DNA of 64,000 nt, from assembly GCA_011799875.1 (NCBI GenBank), contig JAAAXO010000108.1, positions 310,001 through 374,000 on the forward strand, written 5' to 3'. The notes below the pieces were generated by a model that was not told the origin of the DNA, ran no database searches, and saw only the letters and a list, made by a program, of their open reading frames with translations. Below, piece after piece: positions 12,717 through 24,786 of the stretch (position 1 is the first letter of the stretch; the number at the start of each line of letters is the position of its first letter). The position numbers and the translations under genes were made by a program. The DNA comes from Thinopyrum elongatum (Eukaryota; Streptophyta; Magnoliopsida; Poales; Poaceae).

Positions 12717-14880
12717 ATGGCTGATGATCCTCCACCTCCACCCTATATTGCCGCAATGATGCAGCAGTTTGTACTGAACTGTCAGGTTATGACTGGGATA
12801 TTGGCTTAGTTCCCAAACCAGAATGCTCATCAACAGCCTGCCCCAATAACACTACCAGAATTCAGGCGCCTCTATCCGTCCACTTTTCGCAGCTCGACTG
12901 ATCCAATGGATGCTGATGATTGGCTCCGTGACATTGCCTTCCAGATGAAGTCGGCTAATGTTATCCCTGACAGTTACGTCACCTATGCGACGTATCACCT
13001 GAGGGGTTCAGCTGCTCAATGGTGGGAAAGTCACAGGGGTATGCTACCTACTGGAACTGAAACCACTTGGCCGGAATTTCAGTCAGCCTTTCATGCATGG
13101 TACATTCCTCAAGGTCTGATGGACCAGAAGAAGCAGGAGTTCCGCAAACTCTCTCAGGGAAAAATGACTGTGGATGAATACCAGAGGAAATTCCTTGAAT
13201 TATCCCGCTATGCATAGGATGACGTCTGCACTGACGCACGCAAGCAGGAGAAATTCTATGAAGGACTGCGTACTGATATAAACCTCGCACTTGCTGTCCA
13301 TGATTGCACAGACTTCGCAATGCTTGTCAGCCAATCTTTCTGAGTTGAAACGGCTCTGACTAAATACTAGGAGTCGCTCAAGTGTACTCGAGATGTTGGC
13401 TCGTCTTCGGGTCAACCTGCTCAGAAACGTCAAGTATGGATCCCACACAATGTTCATCATCGACCTGCTCCAACGTCAAGGCCGTCTTATGTTGCACCTC
13501 GTCTGCCTTCGCCGCTGAGACAACTAATGATTCAGGGTGGACAGTCCAATGTTGTGGCTCCATTCCATAATGATGGCTTATGCCACAAGTGTGGACAGTC
13601 AGGACACCTTACCCTTGATTGCCTCCAGGTTCAGCCGCAGAATGCATCTTGTCCTCCTGTTGGTCGTAAGAAGAGTTGTCGAAACCGCCGATTCAGAAAC
13701 CGTAATATCATACCGTCTGCTGTTGTACTTGGCCATGCCAATCACGTCAATGCTGAAAAGGCTCAGAAGGAACCGACTATCGTGCTGGGAACACTCTCTG
13801 TGAATTCGGTACCAGCCTCTGTTCTCTTTGATTCAGGAGCATCGCATGCTTTTGTGTCCCAACAATTTGCTCAGTCACATGAGTTATACCTAAAAAAATT
13901 ACCCACTCCTCTAATGGTTCAATCCCCGGGGTCCAAGTGGCAAACCTCAATGGTAAGCCAACTCAACCAAATCAAGATTGGAGGTCTACTTTTTTCGGCT
14001 TCTCTCATTGTACTCGGACCTTCCAACATAGACATCATTCTTGGTATGGATTGGTAGACAGCGCATAATGCTTTGATTGACTGTGCTAATAAGACAGTCC
14101 AACTCACTCACCCTTCTGGCCCGACAGTCAAATACTCAGCTCGAACAGTTCAGAATGTCGAGAATCAGATATATGTTCTGAATGCATTGAATGCTTCACC
14201 TCTTGAAGGCATCGAGAATGTTCTAGTTGTTCGTGATTTTCAAGATGTATTTCCAGAAGAACTTCTAGGAATACCCCCTGCTAGAGCTATTGAATTCATC
14301 ATAGACTTGAAGCCGGGCACTACTCCTATTGCGAAGCGTCCTTATAAGATGCCACCGCATGAACTCCTTGAACTTAAGGAGGAAATCGACAAGTCACTTA
14401 GAAAGGGTTTCATCCACCCCCAGTTCATCTGCTTGGGGAGCACCTTCCCTCTTTGTCAAGAAGAAGGATGGTACGAATTGGTTGGTTCAAGATTATCGAC
14501 CAATCAACCAAGCAACAATTCAGAACAAGTATCCACTTCCTCGGATCAATGATCTGTATGATCAACTTGCTGGTCATCGGTGTTCTCTAAAGTCGACTTG
14601 AGGTTGGGTTATCATCAGATCCGTGTTCGCAAAGAGGATATTCTGAAGACTGTCTTTGTTACCCATTATGGCTCTTATGAATACACTATCATGTCTTTTG
14701 GCTTGACTAATGCTCCAGCTACGTTCTCCTGCCTGATGAATTATATATTCATGGATTACCTCGACAAGTTCATCGTGGTATATCTGGATGATATTCTATT
14801 ATATTCGAAGAATAAGGAAGAACATGCTGAACACCTTCGACTTGTTCTGGAAAAGCTTTGAGAGCACTAGTTGTATGCCA
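12717..14880 (+). pseudogene. E3 gag-pol polyprotein remnant (gag, zinc knuckle, protease, partial RT)
   Basis: The start chosen is ATG 12717, whose first codons give a short proline-rich leader. The frame is closed by TAG at 12807, then reopens in the same frame. The gag core contains AAQWWESHRGMLP and TVDEYQRKFLELSRYA (12906-13217). A CHKCGQSGHLTLDC zinc knuckle follows near 13585, and a protease with LFDSGASHAF near 13830. RT begins after VFPEELLGIPP and has a frameshift pair around 14420-14580. It then reads [12 protein letters not shown] to the [11 protein letters not shown] catalytic box (about 14785-14815) and ends in tandem stops near 14861-14875. Thumb, RNase H and integrase are missing. 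Several stops look like CAG-to-TAG or CGA-to-TGA changes. It cannot make a functional product. Confidence 0.88.
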
Positions 14881-14882
14881 GA

Positions 14883-14962
14883 TATTCCAAAAGTGAGTCC
14901 TTAGGCTTGATCGTGTGCATTTGCGTCTATGATTAGTGCACGATTAAGCCAGGGGCGTCACA
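14883..14962 (+). repeat. E3 3' LTR remnant
   Basis: About 80 bp matching the last 80 bp of the 5' LTR (12024-12103), from AAGTGAGTCCTTAGGCTT to GCGTCACA. One deletion joined RT to this point; both parents carry a short GATAT near the join, so microhomology may have been used. Confidence 0.85.
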
Positions 14963-14967
14963 TGGCC

Positions 14968-15234
14968 CCCCTCTGGTGCTTTCTTCGCCCAATATTTTTT
15001 ATATATTCCAAAATAATTCTCCGTGAAGTTTCAGGACTTTTGGAGTTGTGCAGAATAGGTCTCTAATATTTGCTCCTTTTCCAGTCCAGAATTCCAGCTG
15101 CCGGCATTCTCCCTCTTCATGTAAACCTTATAAAATAAGAGAGAAAAGGCATAAGTATTGTGATATAATGTGTAATAATAGCCCATAATGCGATAAATAT
15201 CAATATAAAAGCATGATGCAAAATGGACGTATCA
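14968..15234 (-). repeat. E2 3' LTR, second segment
   Basis: Continues the LTR after E3. It is collinear with 49742-50008 and ends GGACGTATCA at 15234. Confidence 0.9.
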
Positions 15235-16800
15235 ACTCCCCCAAGCTTAGACCTCGCTTGTCCTCAAGCGAAAGCCGAAATCAAAAAATATGTCCACATG
15301 TGTAGAGATAGAGGTGTCGATAAAATAAAATACGGACATGAGGGCATCATGATCATCTTTAGGACAGCAACATATATTGTCATATAATTTCTTATGCTAG
15401 AGTAACAATTCATTCACAAGGTAGAGTATAAATCAGAAACTTCATTGAAAACTAACAAACTATGATCTCAGTCATTGAAGCAATTGAATTTATCATAACA
15501 TCGGAAAGAGTCAACTCAAGAGCTTTTCAGCAAGTCCACATACTCAACTATCATTTTGTCTTTCACAATTGCTAACACTCACGCAATACTTATGAGTTCA
15601 AAGCTTCAATCGGACACAGAGAAAGATAGGGGCTTATAGTTTCGCCTCCCAACCTTTTACCTCAAGGGTGATGTCAACAATAATACTTTATGATAACCTA
15701 CATCCGGGTGGATATATATATCTGGATCTCTCCAACACATAGTGCTTGCCAAAAGAAATAGTGTAAAAAGGAAAGGTGAAGATCACCACGACTCTTGTAT
15801 AAGGGTAGAAGATAAAAGTAAAAGATAGGCCCTTCGCAGAGGGAAGCAGAGGTTGTCATGCCCTTTTATGGTTGGATGCACAAAATCTTAATGCAAAAGA
15901 ACGTCACTTTATATTGCCGCTTGTGAGAAAGAACTTTATTATGCAGTCTGTCGCTTCTATTTCTTCCATATCACAAGTTCGTATAAAGCTTATTTTCTTC
16001 ACACTAATAGATCATACATATTTAGAGAGCAATTTTTATTGCTTGCACCGATGACAACTTACTTGAAGGATCTTACTCAATCCATAGGTAGGTATGGTGG
16101 ACTCTCATGGCAAAACTGGTTTTTAAGGGATGTTTGGAAGCACAAGTAGTATCTCTACTTGGTGCAAAGAATTTGGCTAGCATGAGAGGGAAAGGCAAGC
16201 TCGACATGTTGGAGGGTCCATGACAATATAACTTCTATTCAAATATAAGCAAACATAACTCATTATGTTGTCTTGCTTGTCCAACATCAACTTTTTAGCA
16301 TGTCATATTTTAATGAGTGCTCACAATTACAAAGGATGTCCAAGATAGTATATTTATATGTGAAGCCTCTCTTTCTTTATTACTTCCTATTAATTGCAAC
16401 AATGACCCAAACTATGTTTGTTAACTCTCAACAACTTTTATTCATCATACTCTTTATATGTGAAGTCATTACTCTCCATAAGATCAATATATGATCTTTT
16501 TATTTCTTTTTTTATTCCTTTCTTTTATTTAATTCCCTCAAGATCATAGCAAGGAAGCAAAGCCCTCAACTCAAAACTACTCTTTATTATATATAACTCA
16601 CGGACTCGATTACATAGATAGATCTCGAAACAAAACTCAAAGCTAAATCGTACTAAAATTTATTCTACTAGATCAAGATATAACCAAAAGGATCGAACTA
16701 AGAAAAAAAATGATAAAAGTGAAGGTGTGATAGTGATACGATACCGGGGCACCTCCCCCAAGCTTGGCAGTTGCCAAGGGGAGTGCCCATACCCATGTAT
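15235..16800 (-). other. E2 3' non-coding region with polypurine tract
   Basis: On the minus strand the tract TAAGCTTGGGGGAGT (about 15235-15250) abuts the 3' LTR. The remaining 1.5 kb is AT-rich with no conserved frame. Such a long region between the last ORF and the 3' LTR is usual for Athila-type elements. Confidence 0.75.
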
Positions 16801-17256
16801 TTATGACTCTTTCTTTGGCGGTGGCGATGTGATATTCTTGGCGATGATGCCCCTTAGGATGCGATACTCCTCCTCGAGCTTATTATTTTGCTACTTAAGA
16901 TCCATTATTTCCTTGCAAAGTTTACCCGTGACGGCTAGAGCTCCCATCACCCATGGATGTTTCATAGCTGCGGGGGAAAAACCAACATTCTTTTTCATAT
17001 TTTCATAAGAGAGAAATCTAGCATTGGGAGGAATGACCGAATTTGGAATTGCTGAGCTCTGAAGTTCCTCCAGCATGAATCCAGCTTGAAGACGAGAGGT
17101 AACTTCTTGATCCTTGTCCATGGCATCCACCCTTTTCAAGTCAGCCTCCATCTCTTCCTCCGTTGATTGCCCGAAGTGGTCAGCTTCGCTGCTTGCTCTT
17201 GGCCCCGGTGTCGGATGAGAGACACGACTCTCTCCGACCGACTCTTGCGAAGACAT
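16801..17256 (-). pseudogene. Extra ORF downstream of E2 pol (151 codons, one in-frame stop)
   Basis: The ATG at 17256 gives MSSQESVGESRVSHPTPGP, then a Glu-rich stretch (STEEEMEADLKRVDAMDKD). An alanine/proline/asparagine-containing middle follows, with KHPWVMGALAVTGKL. TAG at 16891-16893 interrupts it. The frame then continues through QNNKLEEEYRILRGIIAKN, which looks coiled-coil-like, to TAA at 16801-16803. It lies between pol and the 3' LTR on the coding strand, where many Athila elements carry an env-like ORF. I see no signal peptide or membrane segment, so calling it an envelope protein is not justified. Function unknown. Confidence 0.6.
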
Positions 17257-17582
17257 CTTGCTCCAAATCTGCTACAGAAACAACACAAAACGAAAATAGG
17301 GGATTTTGTCGTGGTACGGTGGTCAAAACCTTCGAGAGATTATATAATGATTTTTTACTGACCAAACGAAGTATTGTGCAAGAAAACAGAGTCCGGAGGG
17401 CACACGAGGTGGCCACAAGGCAGGGGGCGTGCCCAGGGGGTAGGGCGCGCCCTCCATCCTTGTGGTCTCCTTGTGCATCTTTCGGACTACTTTTAATTTT
17501 TCTATTTTTCTAAATTTTCCAAAACGGAGAAAAATTGGTATTAGAACAGTTTTGGAGTCGGTTTACTTACCGTACCACATAC

Positions 17583-20500
17583 CTATTCATTTTCGGAGTC
17601 TGAAATGTTCTGGAAAGTATCCCTTATGTACTCTTCCGGTGTTATGGTATTAATAATATTGGTCTCAACATTTATGGGAGTACCTGAGATATAATGTTTG
17701 ATTATTTGACTATTTACCACCTTCGGATTTGTGCCTTCGGCGTTGTTGATCTTGATGGCACCGGAACGATAGACCTCCTCGATAATGTAAGGACTTTCCC
17801 ATTTAGAGAGAAGTTTTCCTGCAAAAAATCTTAAACGAGAGTTGTATAGCAAAACATGATCACCTACATTAAACTCACGCTTTTGTATCCTCTTGTCATG
17901 CCATCTTTTAACTTTTTCTTTAAACAACTTGGCATTCTCATAGGCTTGGGTTCTCCATTCATCAAGCGAGCTAATGTCAAATAACCTCTTCTCACCGGCA
18001 AGTTTGAAATCATAGTTGAGCTCTTTAATAGCCCAATAAGCTTTATGTTCTAGTTCAAGAGGTAAGTGACATGCTTTTCCATAAACCATTTTATACGGAG
18101 ACATACCCATAGGGTTTTTATAAGCAGTTCTATAAGCCCATAATGCATCATCAAGTTTCTTAGACCATTCTTTCTATATCTATTAACAGTCTTTTGCAAA
18201 ATCAATTTAATCTCTCTATTGCTCAATTCTACTTGACCACTAGACTGAGGGTGACATGAAGATGCAATTCTATGGTTAACATCATATTTAGCAAGCATTT
18301 TACGGAAAGCACCATGAATAAAATGTGAACCACCATCAGTCATTTAATATCTAGGGACTACAAACCTCGGAAAAATAACTTCTTTAAGCATCTTAATAGA
18401 AGTGTTATGATCAGCACTACTAGTTGGAATAGCTTCTACCCACTTAGTAACATAATCAACAACAACTAAAATATGTGCATACCCATTAGAGGAAGGAAAA
18501 GGTCCCATATAATCAAAGCCCCAAACATCAAATGGTTCAATAACAAGTGAATAATTCATAGGCATTTCCTGACGTCTACTAATATTGCCAATTCTCTAGC
18601 ATTCATCACAAGATAAGACAAACTTACGGTCATCCTTGAAGAGAGTTGGCCAATAAAAACTGGATTGCAATACCTTGTGTGCAGTTCTATCTCCAGCATG
18701 GTGTCCTCCGTAAGCTTCGGAGTGGCACTTGCGTAGGATCTGTTCCTGTTCATGCTCAAGTACACAACGTCTAATAACACCATCTACTCCTTCTTTATAA
18801 AGGTGTGGGCCAAAAGTAATGTCTTAAATCATAGAAAAACTTTTTCTTTTGCTGGTATGTGAAACTAGGTGGTATAAATTTAGCAACAATGTAATTAGCA
18901 AAATCAGCATACCATGGAGTGTTACGAGAAGCATTTATGACAGCTAATTGCTCATCAGGAAAACTATCATCAATAGGCAGTGGGTCATCAAGGACATTTT
19001 CTAACCTAGACAAGTTGTCTGCTAAGGGGTTCTCAGCTCCCTTTCTATCAATAATATGCAAATCAAATTCTTGTAACAAGAGAACCCATCTAATAAGTCT
19101 AGGTTTAGCATCTTTCTTTTTCATAAGATATTTAATAGCAGCATGATCAGTGTGAACAGTTACTTTGGAATCAACAATATAAGATCTGAACTTATCATAG
19201 GCAAATACAACTGCTAGAAATTATTTTTCAGTAGTAGCATAATTTCTCTGGGCACTGTCTAGAGTTTTACTAGCATAATGGATAACATTCAATTTCTTAT
19301 CAACTCTTTGCCCTAGAACAGCACCAACAGCATAATCACTAGCATCACACATAATTTCAAAGGGTAAATTCCAATCAGGTGGTTGAACAATAGGTGCAAA
19401 AATCAAGGCTTTCTTAAGTATTTCAAATGCTTCTACACAATCATCATAAAAAAAAAAGGAACATCTTTTTGCAAGAGATTAGTGAGAGGCCTAGAAATTT
19501 TAGAGAAGTCTTTAATAAACCTCCTTATAGAAACCAGCATGACCAAGGAAACTTCTTATACCTTTGATATCTTTAGGACATGACATCTTTTCAATAGCAT
19601 CTACTTTATCTTTATCAACTTCAATACCTCTTTCAGAAATTTTATGCCCCAAGACAATACCTTCGTTAACCATAAAGTGGCACTTCTCCCAATTCAAAAC
19701 ATGATTAGTTTCTTCACATCTCTGCAGAACTCGATCAAGGTTGCTTAAGCAATCATCAAAAGAAGTTCCGTAAATGGAGAAATCATCCATGAAAACCTCA
19801 ACAATCTTTTCACAAAAGTCAGAGAATATAGCAGTGATACATCTTTGAAAGGTAGCAGGTGCATTGCATAAACCAAAAGGCATACGTCTATAAGAAAATG
19901 TACCGAAAGGGCAAGTAAAAGTGGTCTTTTCTTGGTCCTCTTTTGACACAGGTATTTGAGAGAAACCAGAGTAACCATCTAGAAAGCAAAAATGCGTATG
20001 TTTGGATAATCTTTCTAGCATTTGATCAATAAAAGGTAGAGGGTAATGATCTTTTCTAGTAGCTTTGTTTAATTTATGAAAATCAATTACCATTCTATAA
20101 CCTGTAACAATTCTTTGTGGAATCAATTCATTCTTATCATTAGGAACAACAGTAATACCTCCCTTCTTAGGGACACAATGAACGGGACTTACCCATCTAC
20201 TATCAGCAATAGGATAAATTATACCTGCCTCCAGAAGCTTTAATATTTCATTTCTTACCACTTCTTTCATCTTAGGATTCAGCCTTCGTTGGTGATCAAC
20301 AACTGGTTTAGCATCAGGCTCCATATTAATTTTGTGCTGACATAGAGTGGGACTAATGCCCTTAAGATCATCAAGAGTATATCCAATAGTTGCACGGTAC
20401 TTCCTCAGAGTTTTCAATAATTTCTTTTCTTCATGCTCTGAAAGGCTAGCACTAATAATAACCGGATATATCTTCTTTTCATCGAGATAAGCATATTTCA

Positions 20501-22313
20501 GAGTAACAGGTAATTGTTTAAGCTCAAACATGGGATCACCCTTGGGTGGAGGAGGATCCCCAAGCATTTCAACAGGCAAATTGTGTTTCAAAATAGGCCC
20601 TTGATTAAAGAATATTTCATCTATTTCCCTTCTTTCATTCATAAACATATCATTTTTATGGTCTAGCAAATATTGTTCTAAAGGATCAGTAGGAGGCACG
20701 GCAATAGAAGCAAGACCAATAATTTCATCATTACTAGGCAATTCTTTATCATGGGATTGTCTACGAAACTTAGAGAAATTAAAATCATGAGACACATCCC
20801 CAAAGCCAATAGTAACAATATCCTTTTTGCAATCTATCTTAGCATTAACAGTGTTCAAGAAAGGTCTACCAAATATAATTGGACAAAAATCATCTTGTGG
20901 GGAACCAAGAACAAGAAAATCAGTAGGGTATTTTATTTTCCCACACAAGACTTCAACATCTCTAACAATCCCAATTGGTGATGTAGTATCTCTATTGGCA
21001 AGCTTAATAGTAACATCAATATCTTCTATCTCAGCAGGTGCAATATCATTAATAATTTCTTGGTATAAGGTATAAGGAATTGCACTCACACTAGCACCCA
21101 CATCACATAAGCCATGATAACAGTGATCTCCTATTTTAACACAAACAACAGGCATGCCAACAACGGGTCTATGTTTATCTTTAATATCGGGTTTAGCAAT
21201 CCTAGCAGCTTCATCACAGAAATAAATAACATGCCCATCAATATTATCAACCAAGCGATCTTTAACCAAAGCAATACTAGGTGCAACTTTAATTTGTTCA
21301 GGGGGTGTAGGTGTTCTAGTATAACTCTTACGAACCACAGTTAAAGCTTTAGCATGATCCTTTATTCTAACAGGAAAAGGTGGTTTCTCAATATAAGCAG
21401 TAGGGATAATAGGATCAACATTATAAGTAATAGTTTCTTCTTCAACTTTAATAGGTTCTACTACTTTCACTTCAATGGGAGGATGATATTTAAACCACTT
21501 CTCCTTAGGGAGATCAACATGAGTAGAAAAAGATTCACAGAAAGAAGCTACTATCTCAGAGTCAAGTCCATATTTAGTGCTGAAATCACGAAAAGCATCG
21601 GTATCCATGAAGGATTTAACACAATCAAACTTAAGGTTTATACCTAACTCCTTACCTTTGTCGAGTTCCCAATCTTCAGAGTTGCATTTAATTCTTTCCA
21701 ATAAATCCCATTTGAATTCAATATCCTTCTTCATAAAAGAACCAGTACAAGAAGTATCAAGCATGGATTGATCATTACGAGAAAGCCAAGCATAAAAATT
21801 CTGAATAATAATTTCTCTTGAGAGCTCATGATTGGGGCATGAATATAACATTGACTTAAGCCTCCCCCAAGCTTGAGTGATACTTTCTCCTTCACGAGGC
21901 CAAAAATTATATATATAGTTCCGATCACGATGAACCAGATGCATAGGATAAAACTTCTGATGAAATTCCAATTTCAAACGGTTGTAGTTCCATTATCCAA
22001 TATCATCACATTGCCTATACCATGTCAATGCCTTTCCCATCAAAGATAAAGGTAATACCTTCTTCTTAACATCATCCTCGGGCAAACCTGCAAGCTTAAA
22101 TAATCCACAAACTTCATCCACATAGATTAGGTGCATATCAGGATGTAATGTTCCGTCTCCTGCATAAGGATTAGCTAGCAGTTTCTCTATCATACTCGAA
22201 GGAATTTCATAATAAATATTTTCAGTAGGTGCAGTAGGTTGAGGAGCAACTCTTTGCTCTTCCGGTCGAGGCGAAGATACCCTGAACAGGCCCCTCAAAG
22301 GATTATTTTCCAT
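17583..22313 (-). pseudogene. E2 gag-pol polyprotein remnant (Athila-type)
   Basis: It starts at ATG 22313 (MENNPLRGLFRVSS). The gag contains LPLSLMGKALTWYRQ and is broken by a single TAA just before 21990; the same frame continues to 19512. The protease motif is GLCDVGASVSAIP (about 21080-21115), with valine where most families have serine. RT shows VIDFHKLNKATRKDHYPLPF, FGLCNAPATFQRC and the VFMDDFSIYG catalytic box (about 19775-19800). A one-base insertion near 19520 and an A-run near 19445 shift the frame before RNase H (MCDASDYAVGAVLGQ). Integrase pieces follow: FDYMGPFPSSNG, TDGGSHF and [11 protein letters not shown], which carry the DDE residues. The C-terminal part (17583-18110) has [17 protein letters not shown]. 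At least five lesions make it non-functional. The motifs match Athila RT and integrase. Confidence 0.9.
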
Positions 22314-22390
22314 AGTGACAAGTGATAGTAAATTTCAGCACAGTATATAAATGTTTCCTTACCAAATTCCACTTACCAAAGGCGCTTCAC

Positions 22391-22408
22391 TCCCCGGCAA
22401 CAGCGCCA
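22391..22408 (-). promoter_or_regulatory. E2 primer binding site (tRNA-Asp type)
   Basis: The minus strand reads TGGCGCTGTTGCCGGGGA, complementary to the 3' end of plant tRNA-Asp at all but one position. It lies eleven bases from the 5' LTR. Confidence 0.85.
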
Positions 22409-22419
22409 GAAAAGAGTCT

Positions 22420-23229
22420 TGATGACCCACAAGTATAGGGGATCTATCGTAGTCCTTTCGATAAGTAAGAGTGTCGAACCCAACGAGGAGCAGAAGGAAA
22501 TGACAAGCGGTTTTCAGCAAGGTATTCTCTGCAAGCACTGAAATTATCGGTAACAGATAGTTGTATGATAAGATAATTCATAACGAGTAACAAGTAACAA
22601 AAGTAACTAAGGTGCAGCAAGGTGGCCCAATCCTTTTTGTAGCAGAGGACAAGCCTGGACGAACTCCTATATAAACATGGGAATTGTTGTCAAGTTAGTT
22701 TTCATCATGCTCAAATGATTTGCGTTCGTTACTTTGATAATTTGATATGTGGGTGGACTGGTGCTTGGGTGCTGCCCTTCCTTGGACAAGCCTCCCACTT
22801 ATGATTAACCCCTCTCGCAAGCATCCACAACTATGAAAGAAGAATTAAGATAAATCTAACCATAGCATGAAACATATGGATCCAAATCAGCCCCTTACGA
22901 AGCAACGCATAAACTAGGGTTTAAGCTTCTGTCACTCTAGCAACCCATCATCTACTTATTACTTCCCAATGCCTTCCCCTAGGCCCAAATCATGGTGAAG
23001 TGTCATGTAGTCGACGTTCACATAACACCACTAGAGGAAAGACAACATACATCTCATCAAAATATCAAACGAATACCAAATTCACTTGATTACTTATAAC
23101 AAGACTTCTCCTATGTCCTCAGGAACAAACGTAACTACTCACAAAGCATATTCATGTTCATAATCAGAGGAGTATTAATTATCATTAAGGATCTGAACAT
23201 ATGATCTTCCACCGAATAAACCAACTAGC
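22420..23229 (-). repeat. E2 5' LTR, first segment
   Basis: Collinear with 6765-7594. It breaks at ACTAGC, where the CRM block begins, and continues at 49485. The 149 bp equivalent to 7595-7743 are absent. Confidence 0.9.
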
Positions 23230-23864
23230 GAGGGTCTATCTCCTGCAAGCAAACGAAGAACAAGCAAGAAACTAAGATTTGCAATCTGGATATTGCGAAT
23301 ATAAGATGAAAGCTTTATTGATCAAGGTGGGGTTCTGTGACGTCTTGGTCTGGTCGTTGAACACAAACGAAGTACACGAAGTTGCAGCTATGGCGAACTT
23401 TTAATCTAAACAAAACCCAAAGTCTAAACGGTGCCCTAAGGGCTGTATATATGGAGGAAGAGGAGGGGATTTCGTGGCCCTTGAAGGAGGGGTCCGAAAC
23501 CAACCCTATCTCTTGTTTCCCCACACATACGGACTCTAAAAACAGCCTATACTCAAGTATTTCGAAATTACATGGGCCTGGCCCAATAATAAGGTGACGC
23601 AGCACCTATAATAGCCTCTGGACAAAATTTATGAAGTGACATCTTGTATATTTCGTCCAAGGCTTCCTGCACTCATTATGGTGGCTTCAAAGTCCTGAAA
23701 TCATCACTTGTAACTCCGTTCTTGTTCCCCTTGTGCATGCCATCATCTCCATGCTTGAACTTGCTCCAAGGTTCCTCTTTCTTGTCCAAGCTAGGCCCTT
23801 CATTTGTAAGCAAAACAAATGTATCCAATTTAGGCAGCATCATATTCTCATGAACTTTAGAATC
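23230..23864 (-). repeat. CRM LTR fragment at left edge of block
   Basis: Starts at GAGGGTCTATC, inside the LTR, and stops at TTTAGAATC, where another LTR terminus (TGATAGAGG) is joined. Subfamily type 1 by its diagnostic bases (GTGACATC, ACTCATTATGG, CTTGTGCATG). Confidence 0.88.
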
Positions 23865-24786
23865 TGATAGAGGCGAGGGTGTCCCGATCTTTCGATGAGA
23901 TGATAGCTATCGTTTTTGGTGGAGTAGACTTTGACGATCCGACTACGAACGTGCGAGGACGTCGCGCCTTAGCAATCGCTAAACCAACTCCGAGAGGTTA
24001 TTGACCACGCCGGAGCACAATCAACCTGACCACGAGGGTCTATCTCCTGCAAGCAAACGAAGAACAAGCAAGAAACTAAGATTTGCAATATGGATATTGC
24101 GAATATAAGATGAAAGCTTTATTGATCAAGGTGGGGTTCTGTGACGTCTTGGTCTGGTCGTTGAACACAAACGAAGTACGCGAAGTTGCAGCTATGGCGA
24201 ACTTTTAATCTAAACAAAACCCAAAGTCTAAACGGTGCCCTAAGGGCTGTATATATGGAGGAAGAGGAGGGGATTTCGTGGCCCTTGAAGGAGGGGTCCG
24301 AAACCAACCCTATCTCTTGTTTCCCCACACATACGGACTCTAAAAATAGCCTATACTCAAGTATTTCGAAATTTCATGGGCCTGGCCCAATAATAAGGTG
24401 ACGCAGCACCTATAATAGCCTCTGGACGAAATTTATGAAGTGACATCTTGTATATGTCGTCCAAGGCTTCCTGCACTCATTATGGTGGCTTCAAAGTCCT
24501 GAAATCATCACTTGTAACTCCGTTCTTGTTCCCCTTGTGCATGCCATCATCTCCATGCTTGAACTTGCTCCAAGGTTCCTCTTTCTTGTCCAAGCTAGGC
24601 CCTTCATTTGTAAGCAAAACAAATGTATCCAATTTAGGCAGCATCATATTCTCATGAACTTTAGAATCATTACCAAGAAACGAAAGTACCTGATATTTTA
24701 ATTGGCGTGCGCGAGCTCTAGTAATTGGTCCAGTATGTATAGAAGCAGGGGTTGTGGGTGTAACAATGGTATTGATGTCCTCATCA
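23865..24786 (-). repeat. CRM LTR, full length, type 1 (3' LTR of copy B)
   Basis: A 922-bp LTR from TGATAGAGGCG to CCTCATCA. On its right it runs uninterrupted into pol coding sequence, as expected for a 3' LTR read on the minus strand. The left flank is GAATC, inside another LTR. Confidence 0.92.

Larger units (their letters stand above)
8020..14962 (+). mobile_element. E3: Ty3/Gypsy retrotransposon with 4-kb LTR, 3' truncated
   Basis: Termini are TGTAACACCCC and GGGGCGTCACA, flanked by the duplication TGGCC at 8015-8019 and 14963-14967. The 5' LTR is 8020-12103, followed by an initiator-Met-type primer site and a decayed gag-pol that stops within RT. The remainder of pol and nearly all of the 3' LTR are deleted; only about 80 bp of LTR (14883-14962) remains. 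The RT carries [26 protein letters not shown] and [14 protein letters not shown] motifs seen in chromovirus (Tekay/CRM-like) RTs. The clade is uncertain because integrase is missing. Confidence 0.9.
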
